A stretch of 64,000 nucleotides of DNA from Oscarella lobularis (lineage: Eukaryota > Porifera > Homoscleromorpha > Homosclerophorida > Oscarellidae). Positions 23,216 through 35,699 of the stretch are shown piece after piece; position 1 is the stretch's first letter, and each line of letters begins with the position of its first letter. A model generated the notes under the pieces. It ran no database searches, was not told where the DNA came from, and saw only the letters and a list, made by a program, of their open reading frames with translations. The stretch is taken from the NCBI RefSeq assembly GCF_947507565.1, contig NC_089188.1, positions 434,001-498,000 on the forward strand. The letters run 5' to 3'. The position numbers and the translations under genes are program-made.

Positions 23216-23761
23216 CTACGACAATGGCACGCCCATCTCTACAGCCAGATCTGCGAGAAGCAGACCAGTGACGTTTATAGAAGCCGTTGCTCTTGCGATA
23301 AACACGGCTAATGTGTCGTCAGTCCGGTCACGCTCGTACTCGACGTCAAGATCATGAACTCGACCGCACGAGTCAATGCATCCTATTGGGTAACTTATTT
23401 TTGATTTGACCTCAGCTGCGGAAAAAACTCTCATCGATCTGGGCTTAAATTTATACTCACCGGGATTGAGTTCAACCGACTTGGTATCGAGAATCCTTTT
23501 TCCAGCGTCGAGTAGCAAGACATCGCATTTCGCGCTCTGGTTTGCCGCGAATGCCGCCAGAGCGGCAAGCTCACGCGAACCCTTGATTGCTTCTCCGAGA
23601 TAGGCGACTAACTGTCCGTCTTGACGTCTGCGAAGTTCTACGCTCAACGGGTACTCGACGTCGTCGCTCTCCCTGTGGCTCCATCGCACCACTGTGTATG
23701 TCCAGAATGCGTTCATGCCGGCACTTGGACGAAGAAGAGAAATGATTAGGAACGAAAGCAT
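23216..23761 (-). CDS. Hypothetical protein, C-terminal part of a minus-strand gene
   Basis: A 181-codon open frame begins with a hydrophobic stretch (MLSFLIISLLRPSAG) and continues into a mixed alpha/beta-looking sequence (VVRWSHRESDDVEYPLSVEL; AALAAFAANQSAKCDVLLLDAG; VFIARATASINVTGLLLAD). It ends at a stop near 23216. Its codon use and composition look coding. About 360 nt upstream a possible exon at 24222-24122, with acceptor GGCAG and donor GTAATT, encodes a good TM segment (FSIVFALCLITVVFAIIFG), so the product may be membrane-anchored. I do not recognise the family. It lies just downstream of the SMCHD1-like gene on the same strand. Confidence 0.5.
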   Translation of the reverse strand: MLSFLIISLLRPSAGMNAFWTYTVVRWSHRESDDVEYPLSVELRRRQDGQLVAYLGEAIKGSRELAALAAFAANQSAKCDVLLLDAGKRILDTKSVELNPGEYKFKPRSMRVFSAAEVKSKISYPIGCIDSCGRVHDLDVEYERDRTDDTLAVFIARATASINVTGLLLADLAVEMGVPLS

Positions 23762-24411
23762 CTCAAAAGCAAGGACTATTATAGGTGAGATACTTTGGAA
23801 TTTACCAGGTTCTAGTTTAAGGGTAGTTGTTTTGAGTGGGATTGAAGGACGTTACCTATAAAGGATCAGGTAAGTGCCAAAGTTATTCTTTGGATGTTAT
23901 TGGCTTTTCTTCTTTTGTTGTGGCAGGAGGAAAAAACTTGATCTTATGAAGGGCTCGATCACTCTATAGAGAATCAATAAAGATCTTGATCTCTACAGAG
24001 ACGATAGAGATCTCGATCGAGAGCATAGAAGTCTCGATTGAGAGCATGATACATGCTGCGCACGTGGGTGAGGCCCCTCGCAAGGAATCGCTGACAAAAA
24101 CCATTTGTACGCCACAATTACGCTTTGTAAACCCAACTCGCGGCGCGAAACCGAACCAAAAATGATGGCGAAGACGACCGTGATCAGACAAAGCGCAAAA
24201 ACGATCGAGAAAATGCGATTTTCTGCCGTACGTCGTCAAAAGGCCTCGATAAGCCGAACCGCGCTCGCTCTTTCATTAGCAGCGATCGCCTTCGAACACG
24301 AAGAAAAACCCCAAGAAACCAAAAAAACAATAGGAGAACGCACGTTTAATTAATTGCTTACGAGCGCGTTTGACGTCATCATGATCTGATGTCTTTTGCC
24401 ATTACCGGAAT

Positions 24412-27400
24412 TCAACTGAAGTCTTCTGCGCTGAGACGCGGCATCTTCGCTTGGAGCTCGTCCGCATCCCCGCCCGGCCTCGGTCTCCGACGATGCATTC
24501 CAAGCTGGCGTTCAACGTCCCCCAATTGAGTCTCGGCTTCCGTTAACTGACGACGCCTTTCTCGCATAGCCTCGCCGTCCAATGTTTCTTGATGCGACTA
24601 AACGAAGCGTTGTCACTACAACATTAATCATCAGGGAATTAATTACGCGAAGCTCTCTTCTCGTTTCATTGAGACGATATTTCGCCTGTCGAAAGCCTTG
24701 GAGCAATTCTAGAAAGAATACTCCCCTGACTTGGAGGCGCACATGCACCCCGCCGCAGACCCCACGAACCTAATACGCGATGAATTTTAGCCAATTCAGG
24801 CGGTTCAGGAACGGAAAACACGATCCCTCTCATGCTCTCCAGCGGAGGCGCTCGATTCTGCGTACCCCCGAATTTTCCTTAATGAAAAAAATCAATATCT
24901 CCAATACTTTTTGTCTTCTTCCCTCCCCGCTCCCATACCTTGACTGCGAACTCTCTCGCCCGTCCGCGTGAGAATAGTCGGACAGAACACGTGTTTGACG
25001 ACCATCTGGCGATACGTCGTCGCCGAATCGAGATCATCGAGAATAAGAGTATCACCCAGTAGCAGTCCAAAGACTAAGGAGGAAAAAATCGAGCTACTAC
25101 TACTACTACTATTACTACTAAAAAGTGGTTGTTATAGACACGTGGTCGCTATACACGGGCGTCACTTCTTAGAGAGCATGTACATAGAGTCAATGACGAG
25201 GGCTTCCCGCGGCTGCGAACCACTTTACTCTTCTCACGTGCTCGCGCCTGTTAAAATACCCATTCTTCAGTCTGAAACTTTAAAATGACGTCGCGACTTT
25301 TGTAATTTCATATTTTTGCGGTGTTGTAGGCAAACGTAGCTCAACCTTACGATTGAATAGCGTAATCTTTCGATTGCAAGAGGTGTTTAACTGCTGCACG
25401 TGTTCCTAACTCATTTATGCGGTCGCTGTACGCAGGATAAAATACATGAGAAACATGCACTTCGTTCCAAAAGAAAGTCGCTGGTCGCGTTAGACAGGTG
25501 GTCGCTCTATAGCTATAGGTTACTTTGCACTAGAAACAGTCCGTGCCAAGAAAAGTGGTCGTAGTGGGGAGGTGGTCGCTATACAGGGGTGGTCGCTAAC
25601 CACAGGTTTCACTATAAAGAAATCTCACCCTTTTTGGCTCTCTCTCTTTTCTCCTGATCGTCCGGAAGAATGAGAAGACTCCTTGCGTACACTGGATTAC
25701 CAGGAACGTTTTTGAGTTTAGCTCTCTGGTGAGGCAGCGGTCTAAAATGACGAGTAAACGTTTCAAATAGGTAGGAGACCAAAGGAGCTTACTTTCTCCA
25801 ATTAGGTAAACCCTTTTGAAAGATCCCGTCGAGTGGGAGAACTTGCTGAGCTCCGCCGCTCTTGCGGACGATCTCTATCGCCTGCAATAGAATTATTTCT
25901 TTTATTATTTAGTTTTTTTTCTCTGTGACTTTTGCTGTTGTTGTCGTCACAATGCAGTCCATATCGGACGACATGTGCCAAGACAGAGCTGACGCTACTT
26001 TGTCGTCTTCGACTTTCGCCAAAAGCCCGATCTTCAAAGAGGAGAAAAAAATGCGACTGAATATTATTGGGTCAGCCCCGCGCTCACCTTTCCCACAACT
26101 TCCGGTTCGAACGGGGGATTTTCCAAAAGGCAATTTCGTCTTGATCGACATTGAATTTTCCACTTCTGCTGTTGACACTCAGACGCGAATTTATCAATAG
26201 ATTCCAACTAGAAAGAGAAAAGAACAAGTGAGAGTCAGCGAACACAAAGGAAACGCCTATTATAGACATTTTCCAACTGTTCGTCACTAGCCCCAATCTG
26301 TTTCAATTGCAGTCTGAGCTTCAAAAGATTCCCATCGCCTTTAGTTATTTTTTCTAATAGAAATCGATTTTTTTAAAAAGCGGTTTTTCTTCCCTTTTCC
26401 CCCTCACCTTGGAGGTCTGACACAAGTTTCTCCGTCGCCTCAATAGTTCTTCGCCTCTCAGACGTCGTCCTAAGAACTTGGTCCCTACGCTTCGCCAACT
26501 GAGCCAAGTCCCTCTTTTTGCCCACATCTATAGGAACATAGTCTATACGTGTCCATAGTTATTCAAAAAACACCACAGTGCGTGTCTAATAGAATCTATG
26601 TGCATATGCTTATCTATTCCTATTCCTTACCGTCATAAAATAAAAAGAGAATGTCGTACGGCGCCACGTGCGACTCTGTATCCGATACGACGGCTTCGAA
26701 ACGAAGCACGTAGCTCTGTCCGCTCTTTCCCGGCGATCCTTCGGCGATGAGCAATCGCTTGACGTGACACTCGCCGTTTTCCAAGTCGAACGTCGTCATC
26801 GTTCCGGCGTCGAGAATGGGCGTCGGATTTTCGTCCTTATCCGGTAGAATAGTCGCCGTGACGGACCCCGAAACGTTGCGCGTAACATTACCAAATGCGT
26901 CCTCAAAAAAAGATTCCTTCAAAAGGGGCCCCCTCTCTCTCTAAATGATTTCTACCTCGAGACAAAGATAGAAATCACTGACTAACGTGCGACTTCGAAC
27001 AGGACTCTGATTAGATACGGTTGCCGTGGCAGGCGTAACCATGGGTACAAGTTTCTCCGGATTCGCCGGTAGAACGGTAACCCGGAACTATAAGGAAACA
27101 AATATCGACGTCACAACAATAGGAAAGTTTTCTTCTTACAATACTACTGATCAATCGCGTGTGACCGCTACAGTAGTTGACCAAGACACTGTAGTTAGCT
27201 GCCTTTTGCGGAGCCGCATGATTCCTGCATAAAGAAAAACGTTTCAATGTTGAGATAAGATAAAAAAGATATACCGGAAGTAACAGATTCCGCGTTTTCG
27301 TCCGGATTCGTCCGCTACGGGAGACGAGCTTAAGCTAATAATAATAATAAAATAATCGCATATTGGAATCTATATCGATTAAGCACGTTTTCGACTGTCT

Positions 27401-30400
27401 CCTTCAGCAATTCCTCCTTGATTCCCATAGCAATGTGCGGTAGAAGAACGTCCGTCATAACGCTACCGTCCTCAGCTTGAATCTGAACCTCAACATCTGA
27501 AAAAAATGAAGATTTTCGCTTTATTTGTACTACTACTACTACACCAAACACGTACGCGGCATTGTCGTGCCGGCAATGCATTGTTGTTCACTCAAAAACG
27601 TCACAACGACTTTAGCGGGGACCGAAGAATTCGGCTGAATTCTAGACTACATATTGTCCCCCCTCTAACAACTCTACACTTCGAATAGACTCTCGCCTTA
27701 TCGTTAGACTGTCTCCATATACAGTACTCTCCTTTTCGTCCTTATCGCCTTTATCGTTCTTTTCGTCTTTTGACGCGAGACGCGCTCGCGGGGTCACCTT
27801 AAAGCTGCCAAAACTGTGCAAAGAAAAAAAAACAAAAGCCTTATATCAAGTAATGTCATAAAAGAAAATTCGCTCACTTGTCGCTGCTTCCCGTAAGAAT
27901 GCCAAAATTGACTTGTCCCAAATTGTTCGTTCGTTCGCCTTGCGTCTGCGGAAGAAACTGCGAGCGCATTACGTCAGAGAATCATGGTTTTTCCCCCCAT
28001 TTAGCCACGTTTCCTTACGTTGAAGCCTTTCGTTCGTCCGAGCGTTTTAGGGACGTCGGCTATTTCGGCCGGATTGCCGAAAGTGTCGCAGAGCTGGACG
28101 ACGAGCTGCAACGGAAGAACGGTGTTATTGTACACAGTGACGACCTATCAACACAGAATTAAATATATAGATTATTAATTATTTAATTACTTCGTTTGTA
28201 TAGTGAAGAAACTTGATGCTCGTCCGAGGACCAGATACGATCTTTGAAAAAGTAAAATATCCTCTTCCTCCTTCCTCCCCCAGTCTTGTTTCTTACGCTG
28301 ACTGAGAGATTCGCTGTCATCGTAGCGCAATTAAAGCGCAATTGCGTCACTCCCAACTTGTTCGTCTTGAAGAGAAATCCGTTCACGAGTACGTGATCTT
28401 TCTAATAAGAAAAAGAAAAAAGGAATAAGAAGTTTTCTATATTTGCTTTTCGTCGTCCTACCTCTGCCTTCGTTTCCACGCAGTCCTCTTGTAAGTCAGC
28501 TCCCTTTACAGTCAACCCAGTGGCCAATAAAGGAGGCAACTCCAAGGAAAGAAAACCCTATATGAGGCCCACTTTTTCCTCCTCATTTGTTACCGTTGGT
28601 AATTTATTTCCAAACTGGTCAGCACCGTAGACTTGCACGCAGAACTCCCCCTCGCACGTAAGCGAAATGTCCTCCCGATTCGGCAAACAGACGAGCTGCA
28701 CCACCACTTCCCCGGCAACGGGCCTAGAGAAAAAACTCTCAAGTCACACCCGTCTCAAAAGTAAATTTAGTTAGAAAACTCACTGCACAACGAAGGCGCA
28801 ATTGCAGTCAATACTCACGCCCGTAAGAGACACTTCGCAGTACTTGGATTCCGCAACGGATTGAGGAACCTAAACGAAAGGAAAAATCTCAAGGTCCTAA
28901 CATTCGACCCAGCGGTTTTCGTACGGGAATCGAAGGCAGGAAACCCTTCCGAAGGTCCGCCGCGTCCAATAGATTCGTCCAATTCACTTTCACTTTCGAC
29001 GAAATGTCGGATAAACTCAACTCGCGTCCGGCTTCGTCAAAAACGGCAAATCCTATAGATAAAAAACTCTTTCATAGTCCTTCTATGCATAATGTAAGAT
29101 TTTACTTAAATCGCTTATTTGGCTACCACACGGGACAGCAATCTCGCTATCGGGCTCAATCCCAACGACACTCTTATCTGATTTATGCCACTTGATGTCG
29201 ATAATCGACGGTAGAGAAGTCGGCGTCAGTTTCACGTTTCTCGTGACGGCGGCGAGGCGTTTGAAACCCTAAAAGAAATCAATTTTTTACTCTTTTCGCG
29301 ACAAGAACGCCAATCCCGGTTACCGGAGCCGTGAATTTCGCTACTAAAGTAAAACGCTCGGGAATTTTCTTCACGTAGACCGGTTTGCCCGTTAGAATCG
29401 CCTTTCCCGTGCTGCTGCAATCGGCCGTGTATTTCGGCAATGAAGAAGCGCCAGACAACTAAGTACGATTATTGAATATTCCTCTATATTATGTTCTCTT
29501 GAATTACTTCGCAGACGACGTTTAGTCCCTGTTGTGACGTCACATTTCCACCGACGTCTCTTACCTCGACCTCGACGTTAATTCCGGTGCCGTTCTCGAT
29601 TGTTATATCGCCGTTGGGAACAAAAATCGACGCGGGAATACCTTGGGGATTAATTAGACAAAACCCCGCCCCCTTTTCCGAGTACCCTTACCCGGCAAAA
29701 AGCGCATTCTCTCGACGCGAGAAGCGAATCCTTCCACGGAAACGCTTATGTCAAATAACTGATAAGGAAAAAATCCCGAATTTATTCAAAAGAAATGGTG
29801 TCGTTTTACGTCGCCTATGTTCGTGCCGACTCTTCCCTTGGCAACGACGCCGGCAACGGAGAAAATTTTCAATGTGGGATTGACGGCGGAATTGCCGAAG
29901 GCTAGCGTCAGTCCATTCGCCGAAATGACCGGCGAAATGTCGGGAGGCGGACAACAGAGATTCTTTGACTCGTCGAAGAAACCCAACTTAATCTGGGGAC
30001 ACTTAGAAGGAAAAACGATACGTAGACTAAGAGTACAGTAAAGGGTTCCCCAATGCGAAACAGCCCGCTTAAATTGCGGATTTCAAAACTAGACGGAGGA
30101 CCCTCTAAAACCAAAATATAAGGCAAAGATACTAGGGACTCACCATGATTACTCACCAACAACAGTGAATTCAATTGTGTGAATAGGAAGAACGATGTTA
30201 GCCGGAGGATCCACCGTCGCTTTGAGAGAGAGAACGTACTGCCCAGGCAACTTAAGATCATCTAAAAAACACATATAAAATCAACAAATAATTAAAATAC
30301 TCCTTATCCTACTTATAGGTCTGAACAAGTAGCTGCATCTCGTGAGCTGAGCGACGTGGGAGAACATCGCTTCGCCTTCGCACGTCAATTTTCGTTCGAC

Positions 30401-33400
30401 TGACAACTTTCGCTTTGGTACCGGCATCATGTTGATCGGCGAGCCAAGTCCGTTCATGATTCGAACGTGCATGTCGCCCACCGTCAAACAGGAGACGAGT
30501 TTCGCGCCGCTTTTCACTTCGTCGCCGCGCGGAAATGTCACGTCAAAGTACTTGGGAAGTCTACGCGAAATTTCGATTTTTTCTTCCCCCCGGAAGTGAG
30601 TGAAAAATTTACTCTGTCTCTTCTTCGTTTATTAATTTTTCGATGCCTTTTCCGATTAGAGATCTGTCGATTTTTCGAATTGAGAACGTTTTCGTTACGT
30701 TGCTGAAAACCGACGCCGGTTCCTTAGCAACACGTCAATCGTCGTTTTTTTCTATTTTAATTAAAAAGTTCCAACCTGGGTCAACTCGACTTCGCCCGTG
30801 TGAGCGTACGTCGGTCCGTCGTGCGAACCAAAAAGCCAGAATTTCTCAACTCGACCCAAAACGACGGGATTCGTGTGACACGTCCTGATCTAGAAAAACA
30901 AAGTCCTATATCTAGGAACTACAGTAGGTGACTTATATCCCCCTAAAGAGTTACGAAGTCTTTCTCTATCATGCATAATAGGTATAGACATAACGAGAAA
31001 TTTCTATCCATCCACAGTCTTCAAACGTCACGTGTCTACATTATTTTCCTATACAGAATATGCGTACCGTACTCGCGCGAATAGAGAGCTCTGGGCGTCT
31101 TAAAAATATAGAGCACTCCCTTGAATACTACAGCACCCCGAATGCTACTCTAAAGCAAAGTCCCGTTTTGAATAGGCCCTTTCAAACATTCCGTTTAAGC
31201 TGTACACTCTTAAAAAGAGTCGTGGCTATTTTATCTATATAAATCTATTTATTTTATTTCCTGGGTATTTTATCTCTAATGAGAACTTGTGAGGGTTTTC
31301 TTACCAGAGTCCCTTTCTTGAGTGTCATCGTTTCCCATCGTATCTTTCCGTAGGAGCTCCACGGATAGCGATACTTCTTGATTTCGACTTTCTCTCGTCG
31401 CACGTCGTTTTGAATCAAGTCGAGAAACTGCACTTCCTTGTCGTGTTTCTCGTGGCACTCCTTTAACCAAACGTTAAACGTTTTCTTACACTCGAGCGAA
31501 CGATTTCCACAATCCTTAATTAATAAAAAATAGATTAAATCACAATGAACGCGCGCGTGCGCAGGGAAGAAAAAAGAACGCTCACTTCGCCGTCGACTCG
31601 CGTCACCGTAAAAAGAACGTCATCTCCCTTTCCCTTCATCTTGTCGTGAAGGTCGATGAACGCGAGTTTGTTAGTGCTAACCTGAAACGCGTCTCCAGTG
31701 AAGAGAGCACCGGAAAGACTGCATTCAAAAACGAAAACAATTTCAATTAAATAAGATTATTAATTAATTAATTAAATAATTAAATTCGCACCGCGTGTAG
31801 CATTCGTCCCGCAAAGCGTCGGAACGTTTTCCTCGCTCACAAAACTCAAAACTAAAAACAAATAAAATATATATAGAAAGTGGATTCCTTCCCGGAAGTT
31901 ACCTTGGTATTTTTGTATAGGGAATCAATCGTCCATTCCAAAAGCATTCAAAAATCATGTTACGAGCTCGCACTGAAGCGCGTTCCAGTTCGAACTGCAC
32001 GTCGTCTTCGTCATCCGAATCTTCCTGGCCTAAAAAATACAAAAAAATAATAAGAAAATTATCTATATATCATTAATATATATTATTAATAGGCTCACAT
32101 TTTGGAAGCGTTTCCTGGTTGTACTCAAAAGGATGATAGCGAATTATTCCCTCCACTTCCTAAAGCGCTTTCCCCCCTTGGAATATTCCCCTTACCTAGA
32201 GAGGCACTCTCACCTTATGCGACTTTTGAAATTGAATTTTGAATTCGAACGTGGATTTGGCGGATCGAACCATGCGCGTTTGCAAATCGTCGTCGACGTC
32301 ACGCAAACACAACGTCTTCACCGTCTTGCCGTACTCCATGCGAACCTAGAAAAATTATTAATAAATACAGTAGAATTAAAAATATCATAGCTCACTGTGA
32401 TGTTAATATTTTTGAATTTCTTGGCAATTCGAGTGACTGCTTGTTGTTTCTCCGGTGTAACGTTCCCATCCGGGCCATGTAGGTAGTAATGATACGTGTG
32501 CCTAAGGATTTCTCTATATTGGAAGGGAAAGATTTTGGGGAAATCCCCTTCTGTGCGCACGCTAATTGGTTTGTCCACGATTTGAAATTCTCAGTGAGAT
32601 ATTCGACCGTTTCGCTTGAAATCCCGAAAATTATGACGGAAGTGAAATGTTCTTTTCCCTTCTCATTTTCAACGAGTTTCTGCAGGAAGGAATTCGACTT
32701 GTGTAGATGAGAAAAATCGCCAGGCTATCCCCCCAAAAAATCAATAAATAATTTTATCTATTAATAATTAGTACATACCTGTCTATTTCGAATATAACTC
32801 TCGTATATGCTCTGATGTTCCGATTCTCGTCGTTTGAATTCCTTCTCCGAAATGGAGAGCTCGTGGACGTCGCTACAGTGACGCGTCTTCGTCACCATCT
32901 AATTAATTTAAAAATGAATAATATTGATTTTTGTGGTGGTTACTTTGTTGCACTCACGCGACAGGCATTTCCCAAGAAAAAAATCGCCTGTTTTCCGCCG
33001 ACGCCAAAATAGGAAATGTCGCTGTTTAGCGACCGAGCGACTGGTTGCTTGGAAAACGACGAATTCAGAGCGCCAGGACTGAGGAAACGCCCACACATAC
33101 ACATATAGAAATCATAATAAAAATATTTTCTATTTCTCACCGTTCTTTGTTTTGATGGAATTTTGAAAGACGATAAATAGCCCAATAATTAAGTTGTCTC
33201 GACGTCATTCCCTGACCGTTGTCGAGGACGCAGACACATGGAACATCATCAAAATGCTTAAAACCAGAAAAAAATTACTCCCAAATTCGAAATTCACACG
33301 AAATATTCACCAAAAGCAATTCGATATTTCTCAATCCTTTATTGTCCGCCGTCGCGGCAAGCGCGTTATCAATGAGCTCAGCGAATGCGTACGCTAAGAA

Positions 33401-33928
33401 AAAAGCGCGCGAAATCACTCCTCCCCCGAGTGACGTCACCAAAAGGAGAGACTCACGTAAAGGATTGTGTCCTTCGCTCGCGTAATATTCGTAAATTCCG
33501 CTTTTGACGAGCGTGTCGTAGTGGGGCGTGTACTCGATTCGTTCATCGGTCGGCGCGACGAGGACCTGATCCTTCGCGTTGAGGACGTAGAGGGTTACGT
33601 TCGGTTCGACGAGATCGTCTGCGAAAAAATGATACGTTCTAGCGCGCGTGTTGTCGCGTCGAATTTTCCGTCGCGATTTCTTACGATAGCTCGGCGAGTC
33701 CGAGATTTCCTGCCGACTTGTGTTTGTCACGACGATTTTGTTCGTCTTGGCGACGTCGAACGCCTAAAATCGCAATCGCGATCGACGAAAATCGAGTTTT
33801 GCGCCACTTGCCTGGTGGACGCGCCGCCGAAACTCCGCGTAGCGAGTGTCGCGAACAAGCTGGATAACTTTTCGAGCTCCCTTCGAGCTCCGGCGATCGT
33901 ACACGACCACCTCGAAAGCACGCGACAT
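24412..33928 (-). CDS. SMCHD1: SMCHD1-like protein (GHKL ATPase plus SMC hinge)
   Basis: Homologue of the noncanonical SMC protein SMCHD1, a nuclear chromatin factor known for gene silencing in mammals. The gene has many exons and short introns. From the N terminus: a ubiquitin-like segment (start [13 protein letters not shown]; an upstream in-frame ATG at 33958 is possible), then [18 protein letters not shown], then GHKL ATPase motif [14 protein letters not shown] and motif [36 protein letters not shown] and [13 protein letters not shown] follow. A long middle of Ig-like beta modules spans roughly 26.6-32 kb. The SMC hinge is encoded at about 26.05-24.8 kb: [45 protein letters not shown] and [18 protein letters not shown]. 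The coiled-coil end stops at TGA 24414-24412. The first intron seems to use a GC donor (CAG|GCAAGT). ATPase and hinge residues look intact, so it is probably functional. Confidence 0.88.
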
Positions 33929-34597
33929 TTTTGGTAGGTTCGAAGGGTTTTTACGCATGCGCGTAGCCTATAGATTTTGTCACATGATATCCAGGTGCAC
34001 TTCACAGTCGGAACGAAACCCGGATACGTACGGGAAAAGGGGATGATCTATTTTTCTTTTATTGCCATTGCGATTCTACTCGCTTGTACTTTTTCTTAGA
34101 GGTGGAAGAGAAAAATTAATGTGATAAGACTAAAATAATTCTATAAGTGATGATGTTGCTTCTGCTCCCATTTCTCCCCTATACAACACACAAAACACAA
34201 AGCCTATAACACGAGTGTGACTAGGAGTGATAACCTCACGTGCATGTTTTTGCGCCATACGTGCAGCACGTGATTGTCCGGAACTTTTCGTGACATCAAT
34301 GACACGTGTCAAACTCCCGTAAAGATAGTTCGGAGCAGCACGACGACGAAACGGCTTTAGGGAGACCTACTCCTGCTGAATTTATCGCTGCTGGCTGAAG
34401 TTGAACCTCTCATTTCAGTCTTTAACCGATCGCGAAGGAAAAACTCGCTTCTACGTCGTACGAGTCTTATTCGAGGCTCAATCGTCCTGCTTTCCCTCGT
34501 CAAGGGTAAGCCGATGGATTGTTTTCCCCAGATAGTCGCTGCCGGTCGTCTATTTTTCTCCAGTTCGCCGAACGAAGACTCGACATGACACTCGAAA
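33929..34597. other. Possible bidirectional promoter interval
   Basis: The interval separates the minus-strand SMCHD1-like start from a weak plus-strand gene start at 34598. Overlapping ORFs are shadows. No specific element is recognised. Confidence 0.35.
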
Positions 34598-34726
34598 ATG
34601 GCGGTGTTTGCGGGGGCGTGGCGTTCGCGTTTTGCTATAGTGTCTCTTCTTAGGCTTCGAGGACGTTTTTTGGCCGATCGAAGCTCTTCCGATCTGTTTC
34701 GCTTGCAAAAACGACTTCGCGTCACG
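34598..34726 (+). CDS. Candidate first exon of a plus-strand gene
   Basis: ATG opens 43 codons (MAVFAGAWRSRFAIVSLL...), Arg-rich and reminiscent of a mitochondrial presequence, ending at a strong donor (ACG|GTGAGTGG). Candidate downstream acceptors lie near 34758 and 34818 (CCGACCAG, GTCTCCGTAG), but no continuous product can be traced. A similar donor context (GTGAGTGGCGCCCC) recurs near 34996, suggesting local duplication. It could be the 5' end of the transcript running into the exon-like array at 35.7-37 kb. Confidence 0.25.
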
Positions 34727-35096
34727 GTGAGTGGGGCCCCCTTTTTTTTTCCGACCAGGCGCTTTGAAAAATCGAAGCGAATGCTCATTTGTTTAGTCTC
34801 TAACGTTTGTCTCCGTAGGCAAATGTTTCTCGCTTGCGCTTTCTGCGTCCGCATTTGCAGCTAGAAGCCCTTTCATGCACGTTTTCGCTAATTCCTTTGG
34901 TTTTTAGCACTTTCGAAGGCGCCTTTTTAAAAGTAAACAACTCTCTGAAGCATTAGGGGTCGGTTGCTCTTACGTCGCAAATCGTGCTGCTTTAGTGAGT
35001 GGCGCCCCTTTCAAGGAACATTCGAAAGAAGAGGTGAAGTAGTTTTTCTCGATCCTAACGTTTGTTTCCTTAGGTATTGATTTTTAATCGTTAACG

Positions 35097-35440
35097 GTCT
35101 AATTTTTCAATGCTGGGCGTTGTCGAACGATGGTGGTATGACTCTTTTTATTTCTTTATTGCCATTTTATTAAAAGACTTCGTTTTATTTAGGTATACTG
35201 TACTTACCTAACTGTTTTTCTTTAATCAATCTTTTATTTCAGCATAGGTTCTTCACGTAATTAATTTGTTAATGGGGCGAATTTCTTTAATGCTGGGCGT
35301 GGTCAAACGCCGGTGGTATGAGTCTTTATATTTATTTATTGTCATTTTCTTATAAACTTGTTTGATTTAGGTGTACCTACGTACCTGTCCTTCTATACTT
35401 AATTTGTTATTAATCTTTCATTTCATTGTAGGTTCTTCGT
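35097..35440 (+). repeat. ~185-bp tandem duplication
   Basis: AATGCTGGGCGTTGTCGAACG near 35108 recurs as AATGCTGGGCGTGGTCAAACG near 35290. Each is followed by GGTGGTATGA, a TTTATT tract and ATTTAGGT. Two diverged copies. Confidence 0.75.
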
Positions 35441-35627
35441 TTATTTGCACTTCATTTTTCTTCATCATTTACACGTCATCTTCTTACACTTCAACTTCAC
35501 CTAATCTTCACCTCGTCAATCATCTTACTTTAGGCATCTATAGAGAAAATTAGAGGCAGTTAGGGTAGAGGATTATTAATTAGGGTAATTAATTAGGTAA
35601 TTAACTAATTAACTAATTAATTAATTA

Positions 35628-35632
35628 GATAA

Positions 35633-35671
<39 letters not shown>
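35628..35671. repeat. GATA microsatellite
   Basis: About ten tandem GATA units in AT-rich sequence. Confidence 0.95.
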
Positions 35672-35672
<1 letters not shown>

Positions 35673-35699
35673 AATTTTTTATTCATTTTGACTAATTTT

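Noticed and set aside
33272-34046. Plus-strand ORFs over the SMCHD1 5' exons
   Set aside because: Antisense shadows of the conserved minus-strand exons.
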